Shown in pieces: positions 6,407 through 11,011 of a stretch of 11,011 nt of DNA. Every line of letters begins with the position of its first letter. The first letter of the stretch is position 1. Source of the DNA: Ignavibacteriaceae bacterium (lineage in GTDB: Bacteria; Bacteroidota; Ignavibacteria; Ignavibacteriales; Ignavibacteriaceae). The translations under genes were made by a program, and so were the position numbers. Below the pieces are notes generated by a model. That model searched no databases. It saw only the letters and a list, made by a program, of their open reading frames with translations, and had not been told where the DNA came from. The DNA is taken from positions 1 through 11,011 of the forward strand of contig JARLHB010000250.1 of the NCBI GenBank assembly GCA_031292465.1. Direction: 5' to 3'.

Positions 6407-8776
6407 ATGAATTATGGTCACTTTTCAGAGAATGGTAAAGAGTTTATAATAACTAATGTAAAGACGCCTACTCCCTGGATAAATTACATTTATAATAAAA
6501 ATTATTTTGCAACTATTTCCAATAATGGCGGCGGAATAAGTTATTACAAGAATCCGCTTCATGGCCGAATTACAAGATATAGAATAAACGATGTACCTCC
6601 TGACAGGCCGGGGAAATATATTTATGTTAAGGATAATGATAGTTCGGAGATATGGAGTTTAACATGGCAGCCCGTCGGAAAGAGTTCTGAATCATATAAA
6701 GTTATTCATGGCTTTGGTTATACACGTGTTGAAGCTGAATTAAATAAGATACAATCATCACTTCTTTATTTCGTTCCGCAAGATGACAACAGGGAAATCT
6801 GGAAAGCAATAATAAGAAACAACTCCAATAAAAAGCGCCGCCTTTCTATTTATGGTTATGTTGAATTTGCATTAGGTCATGGATATGTAGATCTGATTAA
6901 CCAATGCGATGATCAGCATTTTAACAGGGTTTATTTTGATAAAAAAGTTAACTCATTATTTGCAACTAAAACCTATTGGGTAACTAATTCTAACGGCACG
7001 CAACAGCAGGAAAATCAGGAATGGGACCAGTGGGCATTTTTTACTGTTAATAAGCCTGTAGTTAAATATGAAACATTAAGGGAAAGGTTTATAGGATTAT
7101 ACAGGAATGAAAATAATCCCGAAGCAATAGAAACCGGCAACTTAACATCTAAGGATACGGATTTTGGAAACGCTGTCGGTGTCCTTCAGGTGGATATTGA
7201 ACTTGAACCTGGCCAGTCGCAGGATGTAATATTTTCTCTTGGTGTTATTCAAAAGACTGAGTTCGAACAGAAGAAAGACAATGTCCCCCAGTTATTCTAT
7301 GATACAAAAGTTGTTGAAAAAGCACTTCAGGAAGTAACAGATAAATGGGATGAGTTTTTTAAACATGCAAACACTGAAACGCCTGATAAAGAAGTAAATA
7401 TATTCATGAATTACTGGATGCAGTATCAGGCTAAAGTTGCATTTGATATCGGAAGAGTTGCAAGTTTTTATTATTGGGGTATAAGCAGAGGCTTTGGCTT
7501 CAGAGATACCTCGCAGGATGTAATTGCAGTAACAATTTCTGAGCCGGAAAAAGCCAGCGAAAGGATTATGTTCCTGGCAAAACAGATGTTTTCCAATGGC
7601 AGGGCTTATCATCATTTTTATAATGACGGTAATGGTGAATTAACAAAGCATTGCGACGACCCGCTTTGGTTTATTCTTGCTGTAACAGAGTACATAAAAG
7701 AAACCGGGAACTTTTCTATCCTGGACCGGCAAGTTTCATTTGTAGACCAGGAACAGGGCTCAATACTAAGCCACCTTTTAGCAGTTGTGAAGTTTGTAAA
7801 AGGAAACCTTGCAAAACATAACCTGCCTGTCTTTGGCAGAGGCGACTGGAACGATACTCTTGATTATATTGGCGGTGATGATGGCGGAGAAAGTGTCTGG
7901 GGAGGTATGTTCTATGTTGCCATGCTTAATAATCTAATAGAACTTTTTGTAAAAGCGGAAATTAATACCTTAGATATAGTTGAATTAAGAGATAAGATTA
8001 GTAAAAGTATTGATGAATATTGCTGGGATGGCGAATGGTATATCAGAGCTTTTGGCGCTAATGATAAAAAAATCGGTTCAAAAGAAAATAAGTATGGAAA
8101 GATTTTTATAAACACACAAACCTGGCCTGTAATTGCAAACCTTCCTGACCGTAAAAAATTGATATCTGCCTTGGACAGCGTAAAAAAACATTTGGATTCC
8201 GATTATGGCCCCAAAAAGTGCGCTCCTGCTTATAAGGAAATCGATCCGAATATTGGATTGATTACAAGATGTGTGGCTGGAAAAAAAGAGAATGGCGCAG
8301 TTTTTTGCCATCCTACAACTTGGCTTATTGAGGCTGAGTGCCTTATGGGCAGAGGAAACCAGGCGTTTGAATATTATAAAAAATTACTTCCCAATAGAGT
8401 TGATTCAGACATTTTCCAGGCAGAACCTTATGTATATTCTCAATATATTACGAGTGACGAGCATTCATCGCCCGGGAAAGCAAGCCATTCCTGGCAGACT
8501 GGTACCGCGGCATGGATGTATAGAATTTCATTCGATTATATACTTGGCGTAAGGGCTACTTATGACGGGCTGTTGATTGATCCTGCTATACCTTCCGGTT
8601 GGAAATCTTTTAAAGTGGAAAGAATTTTCAGGGGAACCAAGTATTTAATTGAAGTCCTGAATCCTGAAGGTAAGCAGCATGGAGTATGCTGTGTTATGGT
8701 TGATGGTGAAAAAATAAATGGTAATATCATTCCGGTATCTGATAAAGAAGTTTGTAAAGTTAAAGTTACTTTGTAA
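6407..8776 (+). CDS. GH94 glycoside phosphorylase (cellobiose/chitobiose phosphorylase type)
   Basis: This 789-residue, complete cytoplasmic enzyme has no signal peptide. GH94 enzymes are inverting phosphorylases that use phosphate to split beta-glucosides or beta-GlcNAc disaccharides, releasing an alpha-sugar-1-phosphate. The length fits the ~800-residue cellobiose/chitobiose phosphorylases rather than the much longer cyclic glucan enzymes. The N-terminal beta-sandwich starts with FIITNVKTPTPWINY (13-27) and NGGGISYYKNP (40-50), with the typical DRPGKYIYVKD (66-76). The barrel carries SRGFGFRDTSQD (360-371; Arg361, Arg366, Asp367), GRGDWND (477-483; Trp481, general acid Asp483), GKKENGAVFCH (625-635; Lys627, Glu628, His635) and SWQTGTAAW (695-703), which form the sugar and phosphate sites in the family. 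The donor is not settled: cellobiose-like and N,N'-diacetylchitobiose-like substrates are both possible. It is the first gene of an operon-like run with GH130. Confidence 0.93.
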   Translation: MNYGHFSENGKEFIITNVKTPTPWINYIYNKNYFATISNNGGGISYYKNPLHGRITRYRINDVPPDRPGKYIYVKDNDSSEIWSLTWQPVGKSSESYKVIHGFGYTRVEAELNKIQSSLLYFVPQDDNREIWKAIIRNNSNKKRRLSIYGYVEFALGHGYVDLINQCDDQHFNRVYFDKKVNSLFATKTYWVTNSNGTQQQENQEWDQWAFFTVNKPVVKYETLRERFIGLYRNENNPEAIETGNLTSKDTDFGNAVGVLQVDIELEPGQSQDVIFSLGVIQKTEFEQKKDNVPQLFYDTKVVEKALQEVTDKWDEFFKHANTETPDKEVNIFMNYWMQYQAKVAFDIGRVASFYYWGISRGFGFRDTSQDVIAVTISEPEKASERIMFLAKQMFSNGRAYHHFYNDGNGELTKHCDDPLWFILAVTEYIKETGNFSILDRQVSFVDQEQGSILSHLLAVVKFVKGNLAKHNLPVFGRGDWNDTLDYIGGDDGGESVWGGMFYVAMLNNLIELFVKAEINTLDIVELRDKISKSIDEYCWDGEWYIRAFGANDKKIGSKENKYGKIFINTQTWPVIANLPDRKKLISALDSVKKHLDSDYGPKKCAPAYKEIDPNIGLITRCVAGKKENGAVFCHPTTWLIEAECLMGRGNQAFEYYKKLLPNRVDSDIFQAEPYVYSQYITSDEHSSPGKASHSWQTGTAAWMYRISFDYILGVRATYDGLLIDPAIPSGWKSFKVERIFRGTKYLIEVLNPEGKQHGVCCVMVDGEKINGNIIPVSDKEVCKVKVTL

Positions 8777-8787
8777 GACGGAATGCT

Positions 8788-8800
8788 TAGAATCTAAAAC
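8788..8800 (+). repeat. 13-nt repeat copy 2 (TAGAATCTAAAAC)
   Basis: This is an exact copy of 6279-6291 in the 51-bp gap between the GH94 and GH130 genes. Here the palindrome is slightly longer, TTAGA-A-TCTAA (8787-8797). It lies 27 bp before the GH130 start codon, where a regulator could affect an internal promoter. Confidence 0.4.
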
Positions 8801-8827
8801 AAAATTTTATAAATATTGAAATAATAT

Positions 8828-9790
8828 ATGCTGAAAAGAAATCAAAAGAATCCAATTTTAACAAGATCTGATATTCCCAATGTAGCTCCGAATCTTATTG
8901 ATGTATCTTCCGTCTTTAATCCCGGTGCAGTAAAATTTAATAATAAATATATTCTTCTTCTCCGCGTTCAAAACCGGGGCAGGGAAACATTTATTGTTAA
9001 GGCTGAAAGTCCGAATGGAGTAGACTTCAAAGTTGATAATAAGATTGTCGACTTTAAAGGGATGGAAAAAATAAGAGAAAAAATTTATCATATATATGAT
9101 GCAAGAATAACAAAGATTGACAATATACATTATATAATGTTTGCTATGGATATGGATGCAGGCTGCCAGCTTGGCCTTGCTAAAACAACAGACTTTGAAG
9201 AATTCCAATTCCTTGGAATAGTTTCAGAAGGAGATATAAGGAACGGGGTATTATTCCCGGAAAAAGTAAACGGAAAATACCTGCGGTTTGATCGTCCAAA
9301 TAAAGTGCAACTTGAAGAAGGGCCTTCCTCCGGGAATACAATATGTTTATCAGAATCAGATGACCTGCTAAAGTGGAAAATAGTTAAACAGGTAATGGGC
9401 GGCAGATTTCACTACTGGGATGAGAACATTGGCTCAGGCCCGTCGCCGGTTAAAACACGCGAAGGCTGGCTGCATATTTATCATGGAATTGCATTACACT
9501 TTGCCAGTTCAAATATATACCAGGCGGGCGTAGCGTTGCATGATTTAAAAGATCCGTCAATAGTATTATTCAGGGGCAAATATAATATCCTGGAACCACG
9601 GGAGTTGTTTGAGCTAGCTGGACAGGTTCCAAATGTAGTATTCCCAAGCGGAATGGTTGTGGAGAATTACGATGAAGAAGGTTATGCATTGCCGGATAGC
9701 AAAGTACTTGTTTACTACGGCGGAGCTGATACGGCTGTAGGCCTTGCAACTACTACAATAAAAGAATTAATTGAAGATTCAAAACAGTAA
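8828..9790 (+). CDS. GH130 beta-mannoside phosphorylase (probable GH130_2 type)
   Basis: This 320-residue protein has no signal peptide and should act in the cytoplasm. GH130 phosphorylases convert beta-mannosides plus phosphate to alpha-mannose-1-phosphate. The five-bladed propeller signatures are clear: SVFNPGAVKFNNKYILLLR (28-46), RVQNRGRET (46-54), IYDARIT (89-95; Asp91 in the place of the catalytic Asp), RNGVLFPEK (138-146), FDRP (154-157), HYWDENIGSGPSPVKTREGW (195-214) and PREL (257-260). The length and the YDARIT/GQVPNVVFPSG pattern resemble GH130_2 members (Man-beta-1,4-GlcNAc and beta-1,4-manno-oligosaccharide phosphorylases of about 320-330 residues) more than the longer mannosyl-glucose phosphorylases of GH130_1. 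This subfamily call is from memory of the family and needs a tree. The gene follows GH94 by 51 bp and has no clear Shine-Dalgarno sequence. Confidence 0.93.
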   Translation: MLKRNQKNPILTRSDIPNVAPNLIDVSSVFNPGAVKFNNKYILLLRVQNRGRETFIVKAESPNGVDFKVDNKIVDFKGMEKIREKIYHIYDARITKIDNIHYIMFAMDMDAGCQLGLAKTTDFEEFQFLGIVSEGDIRNGVLFPEKVNGKYLRFDRPNKVQLEEGPSSGNTICLSESDDLLKWKIVKQVMGGRFHYWDENIGSGPSPVKTREGWLHIYHGIALHFASSNIYQAGVALHDLKDPSIVLFRGKYNILEPRELFELAGQVPNVVFPSGMVVENYDEEGYALPDSKVLVYYGGADTAVGLATTTIKELIEDSKQ

Positions 9791-9811
9791 TAAGAGTTTA
9801 TATAAAAGACT

Positions 9812-10912
9812 ATGTTAAAAACATTCATCACAGTAGTTTTATTTAGTTCTCTGATTTTAGCACAGGAATTGCAAATCCCGGCAATCAAATTTTCTCCAAG
9901 AGAATATGTTTGTTATAAGTCTGGTGAGCCATTGACAATTGATGGCAAGTTGGATGAACCGGCATGGGCGAAAGCCGAATGGACCGACTATTTCCTTGAT
10001 ATAGAAGGTTCTGTAAAACCAGTTCCAAGATTTAAAACACGCGCTAAAATGCTCTGGGATGAAAATTATTTATATGTTGCAGCAGAAATTCAGGAACCGG
10101 ATATTTGGGCGAATGTCAAAGACAGGGATTCAGTTATTTTCAGGGATAATGATTTTGAGGTGTTTATTGATCCGGACGGTAATACACATAATTACGCCGA
10201 GTATGAGATGAATGCCTTAAATACAGTTTGGGACCTTCTGCTTGAAAAGCCGTACCGCGATACGAAAAATGCCGCGATAAATAATTGGGATTATCACGGG
10301 CTAAAATCCGGAGTATCGGTAGATGGGACAATAAATAATTTTGATGATAAAGATAATAAATGGACCGTTGAGATTGCATTCCCGTGGAGTGCGTTTAAAG
10401 AAATAGCTGATGTAAATATTCCGCCGAAAGATAATGATCAGTGGAGAATAAATTTTTCACGCGTTGAATGGAAAACGGAAGTTGTGGATGGGAAATATAA
10501 GAAACAGGTAAATCCGGCAACGGGCAATTCTTATCCTGAGGATAACTGGGTATGGTCTCCTCAAGGAGTCGTAAATATGCATTATCCTGAAATGTGGGGC
10601 TTCCTTCAATTTTCAAACGAAATAATTGGCAGCAAAGCAGTCCGGTTTATAAACAGAAAAGAGGAAGCAGCCAAAATATTTTTAAGACAGGTCTATTATC
10701 TGGAAAGAAATTATTACGATAGATTCGGTAAATTCACAAATAATTTAAACGAATTAGGCCTTAAGCTTCAAACTATACCCGGCTTTAAAGTAACACCTGT
10801 TATAGAATGTACTTCTGATATGTTTGAAGCATCTCTTCAATCCGAAGACAGCCCGGAAAAAATATATATAAGAAATGACGGCTTAACCTGGACTTTGCAG
10901 GACAAGAAATAA
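9812..10912 (+). CDS. Secreted CBM9-like carbohydrate-binding protein
   Basis: This 366-residue protein has a short signal peptide (LKTFITVVLFSSLILAQ, likely cut near Ala17) and no lipobox cysteine, so it is probably exported free or surface-held rather than a lipoprotein. Residues ~38-270 match the CBM9-like fold: LTIDGKLDEPAWAKAEWT (41-58), AKMLWDENYLYVAAEIQEPD (78-97), DNDFEVFIDPDGN (112-124), YEMNALNTVWDLLL (131-144), WTVEIAFPW (184-192) and WRINFSRVEW (211-220). The C-terminal ~85 residues include a helical stretch, FLRQVYYLERNYYDRFGKF (290-308), reminiscent of pseudopilin-type globular domains, but no membrane helix. It follows GH130 by 21 bp and so is probably the third gene of the phosphorylase operon. 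Its likely role is binding glycan outside the cytoplasm; no catalytic residues are recognisable and the ligand is unknown. Confidence 0.85.
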   Translation: MLKTFITVVLFSSLILAQELQIPAIKFSPREYVCYKSGEPLTIDGKLDEPAWAKAEWTDYFLDIEGSVKPVPRFKTRAKMLWDENYLYVAAEIQEPDIWANVKDRDSVIFRDNDFEVFIDPDGNTHNYAEYEMNALNTVWDLLLEKPYRDTKNAAINNWDYHGLKSGVSVDGTINNFDDKDNKWTVEIAFPWSAFKEIADVNIPPKDNDQWRINFSRVEWKTEVVDGKYKKQVNPATGNSYPEDNWVWSPQGVVNMHYPEMWGFLQFSNEIIGSKAVRFINRKEEAAKIFLRQVYYLERNYYDRFGKFTNNLNELGLKLQTIPGFKVTPVIECTSDMFEASLQSEDSPEKIYIRNDGLTWTLQDKK

Positions 10913-11011
10913 ATATTGTTTGCAAAAACAGATTGCCGTTCCCTTTTAATATTATCATGCAAATTTTACTTTTAAACAGTTATATCATACTAATATGAGT
11001 CAACGCCCGGA

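Noticed and set aside
10919..10963. TTTGCA/TGCAAA inverted 6-mers after the CBM9-like gene as a terminator
   Set aside because: The arms are six bases with a 33-base loop and no T-run; this is too weak to call.
10995..11011. ATG followed by four further sense codons (MSQRP) at the right edge
   Set aside because: Only five codons are visible and no ribosome binding site is clear; it may be a next gene but cannot be supported.

Overview
The window is an A+T-rich stretch of bacterial DNA with six genes, all on the + strand, devoted to carbohydrate breakdown. The mix suggests the Bacteroidota/Ignavibacteriota side of the FCB group: a secreted GH92 alpha-mannosidase carrying chitobiase-C and F5/8C modules, a CBM9-like secreted protein, and mostly weak ribosome binding sites. 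This assignment is an inference from gene content; there is no rRNA or other taxonomic marker here.

Layout. Positions 1-1796 hold the 3' part of a secreted-type alpha/beta-hydrolase (esterase or prolyl-oligopeptidase fold) whose start lies left of the window. Thirteen bases later, 1810-4773 encodes a complete exported GH92 exo-alpha-mannosidase. After a short A+T-rich gap with a perfect 13-nt direct repeat comes a ROK-family transcriptional regulator (4838-6061). A 345-bp non-coding region (6062-6406) follows, with a near-perfect 23-nt palindrome overlapping a sigma70-like promoter and a stem-loop in the predicted leader. It precedes an operon-like run: GH94 glycoside phosphorylase (6407-8776), GH130 beta-mannoside phosphorylase (8828-9790) and a secreted CBM9-like protein (9812-10912). 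The last 99 bases hold no supported gene.

How the genes may work together. The GH92 enzyme and the esterase should act outside the cytoplasm, trimming alpha-mannose and possibly ester groups from a glycan. The two phosphorylases lack signal peptides and should act in the cytoplasm, splitting beta-linked di- or oligosaccharides with phosphate to give sugar-1-phosphates. The most interesting reading is an N-glycan core pathway: GH92 removes alpha-mannoses, GH130 cleaves Man-beta-1,4-GlcNAc, and GH94 cleaves the chitobiose part. A plausible competing reading is glucomannan or beta-mannan use, with GH94 as a cellobiose-type phosphorylase and GH130 acting on mannosyl-glucose or manno-oligosaccharides. 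The sequence alone does not decide. No transporter, sugar kinase or endoglycosidase is visible. The ROK protein has lost the zinc-binding and kinase residues of its family and is the natural candidate to bind the palindrome ahead of the phosphorylase genes.
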